From Flavobacterium sp. HBTb2-11-1 (GTDB lineage: Bacteria > Bacteroidota > Bacteroidia > Flavobacteriales > Flavobacteriaceae), in assembly GCF_009826975.1 (NCBI RefSeq), contig NZ_WUMO01000001.1, forward strand, positions 1,054,001-1,118,000: a stretch of DNA of 64,000 nt. Reading direction: 5' to 3'. How positions within the stretch are numbered: position 1 is the first letter of the stretch; each line of letters opens with the position of its first letter. The notes beneath the pieces were generated by a model. It made no database searches. It was given only the letters and a program-made list of their open reading frames with translations, and was not told the DNA's origin. The position numbers and the translations under genes are program-made. Below are positions 37,415 through 46,340 of the stretch, piece by piece.

Positions 37415-38857
37415 TTACTGATTAATTGACCAAATTGAATATCCTTTTGGAGGACATTGTATTTTTACCCATTTGTCTGCTTGAGTTGTCGGATACCAAG
37501 ATGAATTTCCTGTGAAATCTTTAATTTGAGTATTAGCCCAATTCGTTTGAATCCATCTTTCTTGCCATACGTCTGAGTTATTGATATAAACTACCAATCC
37601 AGGATTTCCGTTGTAACCGTTTCTTCTTGCCACATATTCGTCATTATCAGAATATAAGATAGAAGTTGTTCCAGTTGCTTTATTATTGTGAATCCAGATT
37701 AGATTGTTCAGTTTGTTTTTGTCTAGCCATTCTTCATAATCTCTATAGAAAATGGTTGGATAACCTTCGTGAGTTAATATGTAGGAGTAAGCTAACATTT
37801 TGCTCCAGATTTCGTCAGTATCATGATTGGTTACAAAAGTCACCGCTTTGTACGGATTGCGTTTCCACATCATATCATCATTCAAAAGAGCAAGATTGTT
37901 TCCATCAAAAGCATCATTCATTTTGTAATAGCAAGCAAAATCAAATACAGAACTATTGGCGGCGTTTGCCCAATCATTCAAGACATTTACATTTGAATCC
38001 CACAATTCTCCAACAGAAAATCCGCCAACATTGGCATTCCATGAATTTACAACCCATGCACCAAAACCTTTTACGTAGTCGAATCTCCAACCATCAAATT
38101 TCATTGTATTTTTATAATATTTACCAACTCCGTCAGTGCGTAGCCACAACCAGTTCTGAACATTTGGTGCAGCATGGCATAAATCTGGGAACCCACCAAA
38201 AGATCCTTCGTCATTATTTCCGTAGCTGTTTTTATAAAAATCATTATAGTTACGAGGAAATTTACCCGAAGCAACACCTGTAAAATTGGTCCACGTATTT
38301 GTTCCTGTAAATGGATTTGCCTCAGATTGCCCGCCACTGTTATGGTTGATTACGATATCTGCGTAAACTTTGATATTTTCGTTGTGAGCAGCCGTAATTA
38401 AATTTACTAATTCAGTTTTTGATCCAAATCTGGTTTCAATGCTTCCGTTCTGATTGTAATCTCCAAAATCAAAGTAATCTGTTGGATCATATCCCATAGA
38501 AAAAGCTCCGTTTTGTGCTTTTGAAGCAGGCGGAAGCCAAATAGAGCCAATTCCAGCGTTACCCCATGCGGTTACTTTGCTGCTTACGGTATTCCACCAA
38601 GTTCCCCCAGAAGGAACGTCCCAGTAGAAAGCTTGCATCATAACACCTCCACCTGGATTGTCAACATATTTTCCTGTTGAAGAAGAACCGGAAATTCCTG
38701 TGCTAAAAGGTTTTCCGTCATGATGCGTAACATCAATAATTTTGAAATTTTGGCTTTCAGCTTTTGAATCAGCTTCACTCATTTCGTTCTGCGAACACGA
38801 AAATAGCAGTCCGGTAAATGCCGTAATAACGCATAATTTTAAAATAGGTTTTTTCAT
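37415..38857 (-). CDS. Lipoprotein alpha-amylase, glycoside hydrolase family 13 (archaeal-type, GH13_7-like)
   Basis: A 480-residue secreted lipoprotein that should hydrolyse alpha-1,4-glucans. The signal ends LLFSCSQ with lipidated Cys21. The catalytic (beta/alpha)8 domain starts near residue 72 with MQAFYWDVPSGG. Conserved regions are DIVINH (167-172), GWRFDYVKG with nucleophile Asp260, VGELWD with acid/base Glu284, and TNHDTD with Asp346. Several stretches (YDPTDYFD, ETRFGSK, PTIFYRDYEEWL, NLIWIH) match, from memory, the Pyrococcus and Thermococcus amylases of subfamily 7. No SusCD or other CAZyme gene is adjacent. A perfect inverted repeat lies about 50 bases upstream of the start. Confidence 0.92.
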   Translation of the reverse strand: MKKPILKLCVITAFTGLLFSCSQNEMSEADSKAESQNFKIIDVTHHDGKPFSTGISGSSSTGKYVDNPGGGVMMQAFYWDVPSGGTWWNTVSSKVTAWGNAGIGSIWLPPASKAQNGAFSMGYDPTDYFDFGDYNQNGSIETRFGSKTELVNLITAAHNENIKVYADIVINHNSGGQSEANPFTGTNTWTNFTGVASGKFPRNYNDFYKNSYGNNDEGSFGGFPDLCHAAPNVQNWLWLRTDGVGKYYKNTMKFDGWRFDYVKGFGAWVVNSWNANVGGFSVGELWDSNVNVLNDWANAANSSVFDFACYYKMNDAFDGNNLALLNDDMMWKRNPYKAVTFVTNHDTDEIWSKMLAYSYILTHEGYPTIFYRDYEEWLDKNKLNNLIWIHNNKATGTTSILYSDNDEYVARRNGYNGNPGLVVYINNSDVWQERWIQTNWANTQIKDFTGNSSWYPTTQADKWVKIQCPPKGYSIWSINQ

Positions 38858-38904
38858 AATAGATGTGGTTAAGTTAAATAGTGAGTTTTGTAATTGTCAA
38901 AATC

Positions 38905-38943
38905 AAGCTTTAAAAAAGCAGATATTTTCATTTTTTAAAGCTT
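38905..38943. repeat. Perfect 13-bp inverted repeat upstream of the amylase gene
   Basis: AAGCTTTAAAAAA (38905-38917) is repeated inverted at 38931-38943 with a 13-base spacer. It lies 48 bases upstream of the amylase ATG and could be an operator for a dimeric regulator or a leader hairpin. Confidence 0.6.
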
Positions 38944-39203
38944 TAAAATGACAAATACGCATCTAAAGTAATTTTTTTTTGATTTAATTTTAATTTATAA
39001 GAAAATAGCTCTTCACGAAAACGTTGTAGTGTTGAGAACTTTTTTTAGAGCTCTTATAATTAAGCATTTGTTTGCTCTTAAAATTCAAATTATGGAACGA
39101 TTTATAATGGTGCCTGTTGTTGCATTAAGAAAATTGAAATAACCAATTTGGAATACTGTTATAGAACTATCCTATAATTTTTTGTTAATAGTATATCGGA
39201 TAG

Positions 39204-39233
39204 TTGGATTATGTAATTGAATTGTTATTTTTG
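39204..39233 (+). promoter_or_regulatory. Putative promoter of the SurA-like gene
   Basis: TTG (39204-39206) and TATTTTTG (39226-39233) are 19 bases apart, matching the Flavobacterium consensus spacing exactly. It gives a leader of about 110 bases. Confidence 0.6.
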
Positions 39234-39348
39234 TTCGTTATAAGTTACGAAAGAACTATACTTTAATTATTTATGTTTAAGTTGAACATATTTAATTTTA
39301 GAAGGATTATCTAAAAACAGGCTTTACATTCAAATAAAAATTAAAATA

Positions 39349-40779
39349 ATGTTATTAAAAAAATTACAGCTAAAAACAATTGATTTCAGGTTTGCACTAA
39401 CAATTTGTTTTTTTCTTTTTTTAACTCCAATAATTACAGCGCAAGAAGTTATTCCGGATGTTGTTGCTCAGAAACCAGTGGAAACTCCTTCTGGCGGAAA
39501 ATTGAAAATCGATGGAATTATTGCGACAGTAGGAGATTATATTGTTTTAGATTCTGATATTGATAAAGGATTTTTAGAAATTACTGCTCAAGGCGGATCT
39601 ATAAAAGATATTACAAGATGCCAGATGCTTGGTAAACTTTTAGAAGACAAATTATACGCTCACCAAGCCATTCAAGATAGTATTATTGTGAGTGATGCCG
39701 AAGTTAGAAGTATGATGGAAGAGCGTCTTAACTATATGACACAGCAAGTAGGTGACATTAATAAAGTAGTTGAATACTATAAAAAGAGCTCTGTAGAAGA
39801 ATTTAAAACCTATTTTGCTGATATCTTAAAGGAGCAGAAATTGGCTTCTGAAATGAGAGATAAAATCATTAAAGATGTTGAGATTACTCCAGAGGAAGTT
39901 CGTAATTTCTTTAAGAAAATCCCAAAAGACGAATTGCCAACTTTTGGAGCTGAAATGGAAGTAGCACAAATTGTTGTGGAGCCTAAAATTTCTAAAGAAG
40001 ACAAACAAAAAGTAATTGATAGATTAAACGCTATAAGAAAAGATGTTCTTGAAGGTTCCAGTTTTGCTACAAAAGCCGTTTTGTATTCTCAAGACAAAGC
40101 GTCTGTTCCATCTGGAGGATTTTATAAGATAACACGTAAAACTCCTTTTGTGAAAGAATTTAAAGATGTTGCGTTTAGTTTGCAGGCGGGCGAGATTTCT
40201 CAGCCGTTTGAAACTACTTTTGGATTTCATATTATTATGGTAGAAAAAATAAAAGGGCAAGAGGTCGAACTTCGTCATATTTTATTGTCTCCAACAGTTT
40301 CAGAAGCTGCTATGAAAGAAGCTAAAGAGCGAATTACCAATATTAGGAATAAAATTATCAATAAAGAGATAACTTTCGCTGAAGCGGCAAGAACAGAATC
40401 GGATGAAAAAGAAACTAGAGCAAACGGAGGGACATTAGTAAATCCAACAACACAAGATACTCGATTTGAGCTAACTAAAATGGATCCACAATTGTACAGC
40501 CAGGTTTCAAATCTAAAAGGGGATGAGATTTCTCAACCACTTTTAAATACTGATGAGAAAGAAAAAAAGACTTATAAAATTATTACTGTTACCAATAGAA
40601 TTGATGAGCACACTGCTGATTATGCTAAAGATTATACTAAGATTAAAGAATTAGCACTTAAAGAAAAGCAGATTAATGCCATTGCAAAATGGTTTGATAC
40701 TAAAATTAAAGATACCTATATCAAAATTATCGGAGAATACAAAGATTGTACTTTTGCAAACAATTGGTTAAAAAAATAA
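39349..40779 (+). CDS. SurA-like periplasmic peptidyl-prolyl isomerase
   Basis: A 476-residue exported chaperone/isomerase for outer-membrane proteins. It has an N-terminal hydrophobic export segment at about 14-33, a SurA_N-like helical region beginning IDGIIATVGDYIVLDSDIDK, and two parvulin (PPIC) units at about 200-300 (EMEVAQIVVEPKISKED, then FGFHIIMVEKIKG) and 305-410 (VELRHILLSPTVSE). The C-terminal helix completes the chaperone module. It is followed by a terminator-like hairpin and then moxR. Confidence 0.88.
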   Translation: MLLKKLQLKTIDFRFALTICFFLFLTPIITAQEVIPDVVAQKPVETPSGGKLKIDGIIATVGDYIVLDSDIDKGFLEITAQGGSIKDITRCQMLGKLLEDKLYAHQAIQDSIIVSDAEVRSMMEERLNYMTQQVGDINKVVEYYKKSSVEEFKTYFADILKEQKLASEMRDKIIKDVEITPEEVRNFFKKIPKDELPTFGAEMEVAQIVVEPKISKEDKQKVIDRLNAIRKDVLEGSSFATKAVLYSQDKASVPSGGFYKITRKTPFVKEFKDVAFSLQAGEISQPFETTFGFHIIMVEKIKGQEVELRHILLSPTVSEAAMKEAKERITNIRNKIINKEITFAEAARTESDEKETRANGGTLVNPTTQDTRFELTKMDPQLYSQVSNLKGDEISQPLLNTDEKEKKTYKIITVTNRIDEHTADYAKDYTKIKELALKEKQINAIAKWFDTKIKDTYIKIIGEYKDCTFANNWLKK

Positions 40780-40795
40780 GTTTTAATAAATAAAT

Positions 40796-40838
40796 AAAAA
40801 GAGTTAGTTTTATGATTTCATAGAATTAACTCTTTTTA
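40796..40838 (+). terminator. Terminator-like hairpin after the SurA-like gene
   Basis: AAAAAGAGTTA (40796-40806) pairs perfectly with TAACTCTTTTT (40827-40837), with a 20-base loop. It stands between the SurA-like gene and moxR. Confidence 0.7.
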
Positions 40839-40857
40839 ATTTTAAATACATTCATAA

Positions 40858-41811
40858 ATGTCTGACGTAACAGCAATTCACAATTTAGTTCAAAAAAGAA
40901 ACGAATTAAAAAAAGAAATAGCGAAAATCATTGTAGGGCAGGACGCCGTTGTAGATCAAATTTTACTTTGTATATTTTCTGGGGGGCATGCGCTTTTAAT
41001 TGGAGTTCCTGGTTTAGCAAAAACCTTAATGATAAATACTTTGTCTCAGGCTTTAGGGCTAGATTTTAAAAGAATTCAGTTTACGCCAGATTTGATGCCT
41101 TCTGATATTTTAGGAAGTGAAATTTTGGATGAAAATAGAAACTTCAAATTCATTAAAGGGCCAATTTTCTCTAATATTATTTTGGCAGATGAGATCAATA
41201 GAACGCCGCCAAAAACTCAGGCAGCGTTGTTAGAAGCGATGCAAGAGAGATCGGTAACTATTGCTGGGCAGCATCATAAATTAGATTTGCCTTATTTTGT
41301 TTTGGCAACTCAAAACCCAATTGAGCAAGAAGGAACTTATCCTTTGCCGGAAGCTCAGTTAGACCGTTTCATGTTTGCTATTAAATTAGAATACCCAACT
41401 TTTGAAGAAGAAGTTCAAGTTGTGAAGCGAACAACTTCTGATGTTAAAACAGAAATTAATCCGTTGTTTAATGCGCAGGAAATTATTGATTTCCAACATT
41501 TAATACGCAGAATTCCAGTCGCAGACAACGTTATAGAATATGCAGTAACTCTGGTAAGCAAAACTCGTCCAGACAATTCTTTGACAAATGATTTTGTGAA
41601 GAATTATTTAGATTGGGGAGCAGGGCCAAGAGCTTCGCAGAATTTAATTTTAGCAGCAAAAGCACATGCGGCTTTCAACGGAAAATTTTCACCAGATATT
41701 GAAGATGTTCAGGCGGTGGCAACAGGGATACTAAGACACAGAATTATTAAAAACTATAAAGCTGATGCAGAAGGTATAACTGAAGAAACTATTATTGCTA
41801 AGCTGATTTAG
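40858..41811 (+). CDS. MoxR-family AAA+ ATPase
   Basis: A 317-residue cytoplasmic ATPase of the MoxR group, chaperones that help assemble metal-containing or von Willebrand-domain complexes. Walker A is GVPGLAKT (49-56), Walker B ILADEINRTPPKTQAALLEA, followed by sensor LATQNPIEQEGTYPLPEAQL. The C-terminus RHRIIKNYKADAEGIT is complete. The usual DUF58 and VWA partners are not adjacent: the next gene is the convergent lanthipeptide gene, whose end overlaps this one by 14 bases. Confidence 0.93.
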   Translation: MSDVTAIHNLVQKRNELKKEIAKIIVGQDAVVDQILLCIFSGGHALLIGVPGLAKTLMINTLSQALGLDFKRIQFTPDLMPSDILGSEILDENRNFKFIKGPIFSNIILADEINRTPPKTQAALLEAMQERSVTIAGQHHKLDLPYFVLATQNPIEQEGTYPLPEAQLDRFMFAIKLEYPTFEEEVQVVKRTTSDVKTEINPLFNAQEIIDFQHLIRRIPVADNVIEYAVTLVSKTRPDNSLTNDFVKNYLDWGAGPRASQNLILAAKAHAAFNGKFSPDIEDVQAVATGILRHRIIKNYKADAEGITEETIIAKLI

Positions 41812-42688
41812 CTTTTTTGTAATAAATAGAAAGATAATAACGATATAAAAAATCGTAAATAACTAATTCGTGAATTCTTCCTTTTGATTTAAATACTCGA
41901 TTCATTGTCATGTGTATATGACTGGCTACAAAGGTATTTATGTCAATTTTTGATTTCTTACAAGAAGAGATTGTCTTTTTGATAGTTTCAAAAGAATTTT
42001 TTCTTTTTGTATCTAAAATTTTTTGTATTTCAATATAATCTGGATTTGTAAAAAATGTTTGACTTAGAAAATTTTCAATTCTTTTACGATTTATTCTGAA
42101 CTTTTCATCTAATTGTTTTTTTAGAGGCCTCGATATACCAAACTCTTTTCCAAAACCAGTTTTTAATTGATTCAATAGATTAAGTTTTTCCGTTATTGTA
42201 AAATTAAAACTGTCAAGAAATGTATCAATGGCTCTAAGACTGAAAAGCCATCTGATTTCTTCTCCTTCTTCTCCTTCAATTATACCAATAAAAGTGGAAA
42301 TCATTAAACTATCATGAAAAAAAAGATCTTCTGACAATTCTAGATTTTTTTTGCCTCCGTAGCGCTCAATTTCTTGTTTATAAGTATCCAATTGAATGTT
42401 CCAAATTATATTTGCTTTAATGTGTTTCTTAAAAATATCTTTAAATCGTTGTATTACAACAGTGAAATTACTTTCATCTTTTAGATGTAATCTAACTCGT
42501 AAATGGTGTTCGGGATCAGAATATCGTACAAAGAACCATTTGTCAATAATATGTTCTTTAAATAATGATTGAGAAGTGGGTAGAATTGTTTCAGCTAAAA
42601 TTAAATCTGATGTAGAATGCCCGGTGTATATTTTGTAATAAATCCATTTCTCTCCAGGAAGGTAATTGCGTTGCATTATTTTACTCAT
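41798..42688 (-). CDS. Split LanB elimination subunit (thiopeptide-type bacteriocin biosynthesis / SpaB C-terminal domain)
   Basis: A 296-residue protein matching the C-terminal glutamate-elimination domain of class I lantibiotic dehydratases, which removes glutamate from glutamylated Ser/Thr to give dehydroalanine/dehydrobutyrine. Recognisable segments are PGEKWIYYKIYTGHSTSDLI near the start, WFFVRYSDPEHHLRVRLHL at about 50-70, and IHMTMNRVFKS with YRYYLS at the end. It overlaps the upstream LanB gene by four bases (ATGA), so the two are translationally coupled, and the two proteins add up to a full LanB of about 1044 residues. It is the last gene of the minus-strand unit; its 3' end overlaps moxR. 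Confidence 0.88.
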   Translation of the reverse strand: MSKIMQRNYLPGEKWIYYKIYTGHSTSDLILAETILPTSQSLFKEHIIDKWFFVRYSDPEHHLRVRLHLKDESNFTVVIQRFKDIFKKHIKANIIWNIQLDTYKQEIERYGGKKNLELSEDLFFHDSLMISTFIGIIEGEEGEEIRWLFSLRAIDTFLDSFNFTITEKLNLLNQLKTGFGKEFGISRPLKKQLDEKFRINRKRIENFLSQTFFTNPDYIEIQKILDTKRKNSFETIKKTISSCKKSKIDINTFVASHIHMTMNRVFKSKGRIHELVIYDFLYRYYLSIYYKKAKSA

Positions 42689-44931
42689 AGATTTGTTAGT
42701 AGTTTTTGATTGTAGAATGATAAAATTATTTCGTTTGAGTAATATTCTTTATTTGTGTCTAAAATTTTGCTTTTTTTTGCATGTAGAAATTCTTTTAAAG
42801 TGAAATTGTTTTTTTTTCTAACTATATCTATTAACATTTTAACTGAAGTCAAATTGTTAAAATTAATTAGTAATTCATTATCATTTTCTACAAGTACAAC
42901 ATAAAGAGGTATTTTTTTTATTTGCTTAAAATTTTCAATTTCTAGAATGAATTCGGTTTGGTTGTTTCTGTTTTTAATTAAGTTCTCAATATCTTTTTTC
43001 TCAATATTCCATGTCGCTTCATGTAGAATAACATCTTCATATTCAATTCTAGGAATGAAATCATATGTAGTTGAGATACTGCCTAAATTAAAAGACATAC
43101 CTTGTCTTTTTCCTTCAAACTGAAAATCGCATAGGAAATGATAGATTGGAAGCGAGTTTTGAGAATAATTATGAGCATTTGTTAAACGTGGTATAACCTT
43201 ACGATTGTGTTTTTTTGATCTTAATACCAATTTATCATTTTTGATAGATATGTATAAATCATCAATTGGAATTTGAAATTCATCTCCTAATGTTGAACTT
43301 CCTAAATATGGTATTTCAAAATTTCTAAAAGAGGGCCTCATAAGTATGTTTCCAACACGAGACTCTGGTAGGTGAATAATTTCTGCTAGAATAGAGTCTT
43401 TATTGATTTGATTTTCAGTATCTATAATTGTATTTACATATTCATTTATTTTTATGGCACCATGGCAAAATCTTCCTAATAAATTGGCGGCGCTTGAGCC
43501 TCCAATGCCGCTAAATTTTACTTTTTCTTTTTCATCAATTATTACTAATTCTATTATTGTAGACATTGTATCTGGCAAATTATCCCAATTTTCGTTGAGA
43601 TGGTTTAATTCGCTAGGTTTAATGTTAATAACAAAATCATTGTTTTTATTTGCCTGTAATATTTTTTTGTGAAAGAAAGAATTAAAAGAGTTCCATTCTA
43701 TAGTTTGAGGAGAGTTTTTAATTTTAGTATCGGGTAATCTTAAATCATCAATAAGAGGATTGATTGTATTTTGCTCAAATGCTTTATGATAACCAATTCC
43801 GATTTCAGAATCAAGTACTTTTGACAGTTGTACTTCTTGATTTTCGTATCGTGCGTAAAATCTTTTTTTAAATTCTGATAATGTTGCATTTTCAGAGATG
43901 TGTGAAAATTTATTTAGTACAGACATACCTTTTTTAACTGAGTCTACTACGTTCGCGCTTAGTTTGTTCTGAGTTACACTAATACTCATATCAGTTTGAA
44001 ATAAATGACTTACATCAAACTCTGTATCTAGGTCTTTTAGAATTTCTATTGTAGTTTTATACTTTTCAATATTATTTCCTATGCGTTCGTCGATTTCAGT
44101 TAATTTTGATTTTAGAAGCAATAACTTGTCCAATATGCTTTTAGTTTTGTCCAATTTTTCGAGTACTAAAATTATTTGATTGTAAAATTCAATTCCTGTT
44201 ATTGAAGGTTCCAAATTGCTTATTAGTACTTGGTTGTCTATAAGTTCATGAACGAAATTTGTAGCTGTTTCGGCACTAATTGTTTCAGAAATAAGTTCAT
44301 TAATAATATCGTTTATAAGTGCACCTTTTTTAGAGAATTTGATTATTTTTTTTATATACTTTGAATTGGTAATCGAAACTACTTGATGATTTCTTTGGCC
44401 GTTTATGTAATAATATTCAATGTACCGTATTTTGTTTGCAACTTCATAGATGCTCTTATTTGGGTAGAATAGTAATTGCTTTTTTATAAAATCGATTTTA
44501 GTCAAGTTTTGTGAAAGTGCAACAAGATAATTCATATCAAAACGGGTATGTCGTTCATTGTGAATTGCTCCTTTCAAAATGATATTAGTACCTATATCTA
44601 TTTTGCCAACAGTGCATCCAGCAAATAATCCAAAAGGAGTACATCTTGCAGAAAGACGAGAAATATATTTTAAAACAGAGAATTTTATTTTTTCTATATC
44701 TTCTATGTTTTTGGAAGATTCTTTCGCATCAATCCATTTTATTACAGCATTATAAAGAACAGGTGAGGCAAGATATATAGCTTCTTTCAGAATGGGATCT
44801 TTTAATACTTCTAAAAAAATTTCGTCAGAGATATTATTCTCTGAGGTGAATTTTTTGTAAAAATCTAAAGAATATAAAGGAGTTCTTAAAATAAACTTAT
44901 TAAATGTATGGTAAGGGTTTTTATTTGGCAT
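42685..44931 (-). CDS. Split LanB glutamylation subunit (lantibiotic dehydratase N-terminal domain)
   Basis: A 748-residue protein matching the N-terminal lantibiotic dehydratase domain, which uses glutamyl-tRNA to activate Ser/Thr of the precursor. The landmark SARCTPFGLFAG is at 94-105, followed by HTRFDMNYL. Later segments IIHLPESRVGNILMRPSFRN and ISIKNDKLVLRSKKHNRKVI agree with the family. The elimination domain is missing here and is encoded by the next gene. It begins 7 bases after lanC. The region is visibly more A+T-rich than its neighbours. Confidence 0.9.
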   Translation of the reverse strand: MPNKNPYHTFNKFILRTPLYSLDFYKKFTSENNISDEIFLEVLKDPILKEAIYLASPVLYNAVIKWIDAKESSKNIEDIEKIKFSVLKYISRLSARCTPFGLFAGCTVGKIDIGTNIILKGAIHNERHTRFDMNYLVALSQNLTKIDFIKKQLLFYPNKSIYEVANKIRYIEYYYINGQRNHQVVSITNSKYIKKIIKFSKKGALINDIINELISETISAETATNFVHELIDNQVLISNLEPSITGIEFYNQIILVLEKLDKTKSILDKLLLLKSKLTEIDERIGNNIEKYKTTIEILKDLDTEFDVSHLFQTDMSISVTQNKLSANVVDSVKKGMSVLNKFSHISENATLSEFKKRFYARYENQEVQLSKVLDSEIGIGYHKAFEQNTINPLIDDLRLPDTKIKNSPQTIEWNSFNSFFHKKILQANKNNDFVINIKPSELNHLNENWDNLPDTMSTIIELVIIDEKEKVKFSGIGGSSAANLLGRFCHGAIKINEYVNTIIDTENQINKDSILAEIIHLPESRVGNILMRPSFRNFEIPYLGSSTLGDEFQIPIDDLYISIKNDKLVLRSKKHNRKVIPRLTNAHNYSQNSLPIYHFLCDFQFEGKRQGMSFNLGSISTTYDFIPRIEYEDVILHEATWNIEKKDIENLIKNRNNQTEFILEIENFKQIKKIPLYVVLVENDNELLINFNNLTSVKMLIDIVRKKNNFTLKEFLHAKKSKILDTNKEYYSNEIILSFYNQKLLTNL

Positions 44932-44938
44932 TTTTATG

Positions 44939-46174
44939 CTAGCTAATCATTAAACATTCATCCCAATTGAATTCATTATTAGTTAAATAATCGATTATAA
45001 CTAATCCAATTCCGCTAATTCCTTCTAGTAAGGATAATTCATTTTTCCACGTTTGTTTGCCGCCAATCCATTTTTTATAACCAGCCAATCCATCTTCATG
45101 AAAACTCATTTTAAGGCCTTCATTTAACCAGTGTTCTGTTGCTTCTTTAAAAGTCGGATCACGAGTTTCTTTATAAGCTCTGTTGAAAACTTTTGCTATG
45201 CCAAAAGCACCATGGCAAATTCCTGCATCACTAACTAATGTATCCTGTCTCTCTATTCTTTGAGCGGAATGTTTTAAAATATCAATTGCTGTTTTGTTAA
45301 GATTTTTATTTTGAAGAGTTTTAGCTGCTTGTAGTAAGGTTATTCCAATACCTAGATCGCCATAACACCATGCCAATCTGCTATGTCTATTGTTATTGTC
45401 AAGTTCACATTCGAAATTAGGAAATATGGAATAATGGCTAGTTTCTTTATTTTTATGGTGGAGTATGTATGAAATACTTTTTTCTATCATCGGTTTTACT
45501 CGTGATTTAAAATCAGAATAATTGTGCAGGCGGGAAAGAAAATTTATAGTACTAGGAATTCCATGGGAAAGACTAAAATTGTATCCACGCTTTTGTGTTT
45601 CAATGCTTAGAATGGATTCCCATTTCATTTTGTTTTCAGATTCTATTGCAAACTTTTCAATTGATGAAATTAACTCTAAAAGATAAATTTTATATCTGTT
45701 CTTTAACTTTTGTGAAGTTGTGCTTTTATAACGTGATAGAAAATAGTAACCGTAGCCAATGCTTCCATGTAAAAAATCAAAGTAGCCTATTGAAGTGTCT
45801 ACAGATTGCCTTTCGAAAAGATAATGATCCAAGTCTGATAGCACTTCGTCATTGTCAAATTCAATAAAATTTTCTAACTGTAGATGTTCAAGAGCCCATC
45901 CAAAGCCTGCAATGCCACTACAATAAGTTGGAAGTTCGTAATTATCGTTTATTTTTTCAAAACAGTCGGTTATAATTTTGACCCCTATATCGGATGCTTT
46001 ATCTTCATTCTTAAATCGAGAATAATAAAAGTGAAACATCGCAAGACCAGTTAATCCGGTTAATACACCTAAATTTTCAGATTGATGTTCGCTCTTGAGA
46101 ATTTTATAAATTTCGTCTAACTTGAAATTTAATGTAGTTGTAATGTAAATTTGATTAATATTTGTATTTTGCAT
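44939..46174 (-). CDS. Lanthionine synthetase C family cyclase (LanC)
   Basis: A 411-residue zinc enzyme that joins Cys thiols to dehydrated residues to form (methyl)lanthionine rings. Repeated Gly-rich toroid motifs are present (GVLTGLTGLAMFHF, FLHGSIGYGYYFL, LLEGISGIGLVI). Zinc ligands are Cys270 (AWCYGDLGIG), Cys320 and His321 (CHGAFGIA); His204 in SLSHG corresponds to the catalytic His. It is first in the minus-strand unit lanC, lanB-N, lanB-C and divergent from the precursor gene 166 bases away. Confidence 0.92.
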   Translation of the reverse strand: MQNTNINQIYITTTLNFKLDEIYKILKSEHQSENLGVLTGLTGLAMFHFYYSRFKNEDKASDIGVKIITDCFEKINDNYELPTYCSGIAGFGWALEHLQLENFIEFDNDEVLSDLDHYLFERQSVDTSIGYFDFLHGSIGYGYYFLSRYKSTTSQKLKNRYKIYLLELISSIEKFAIESENKMKWESILSIETQKRGYNFSLSHGIPSTINFLSRLHNYSDFKSRVKPMIEKSISYILHHKNKETSHYSIFPNFECELDNNNRHSRLAWCYGDLGIGITLLQAAKTLQNKNLNKTAIDILKHSAQRIERQDTLVSDAGICHGAFGIAKVFNRAYKETRDPTFKEATEHWLNEGLKMSFHEDGLAGYKKWIGGKQTWKNELSLLEGISGIGLVIIDYLTNNEFNWDECLMIS

Positions 46175-46303
46175 ATACTTTAAATATATAGCCTAAAAAT
46201 TAAATTTAATTTTTAAGAAATTATTGTAGGTGTTTTTGAAGTAAAAATATTATTTATTTTAAATAATTATGTAATTTTTTATTTATAAATTAAAAAAAAT
46301 ATT

Positions 46304-46311
46304 TAGATTTG
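46304..46311 (+). promoter_or_regulatory. Putative -7 promoter element of the lanthipeptide precursor gene
   Basis: TAGATTTG fits TAnnTTTG and ends 29 bases before the precursor ATG. No TTG box is visible upstream in the AT-rich region. The 166-base divergent region contains no equally clear motif facing lanC. Confidence 0.45.
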
Positions 46312-46340
46312 GTTTTATTATTAACACAAAAAGCATTAAA

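Larger units (their letters stand above)
38858..39348. other. Divergent intergenic region, amylase to SurA-like gene
   Basis: 491 A+T-rich bases between two divergently transcribed genes. It contains the inverted repeat at 38905-38943 near the amylase and a good promoter at 39204-39233 facing the SurA-like gene. The middle (about 38950-39190) shows no ORF, RNA gene or other element that I can support. Confidence 0.5.

Noticed and set aside
37666..38283. A 205-codon ORF on the plus strand inside the amylase gene
   Set aside because: It is antisense to a well-supported GH13 gene and its translation (His/Leu/Cys-rich) has no family resemblance.
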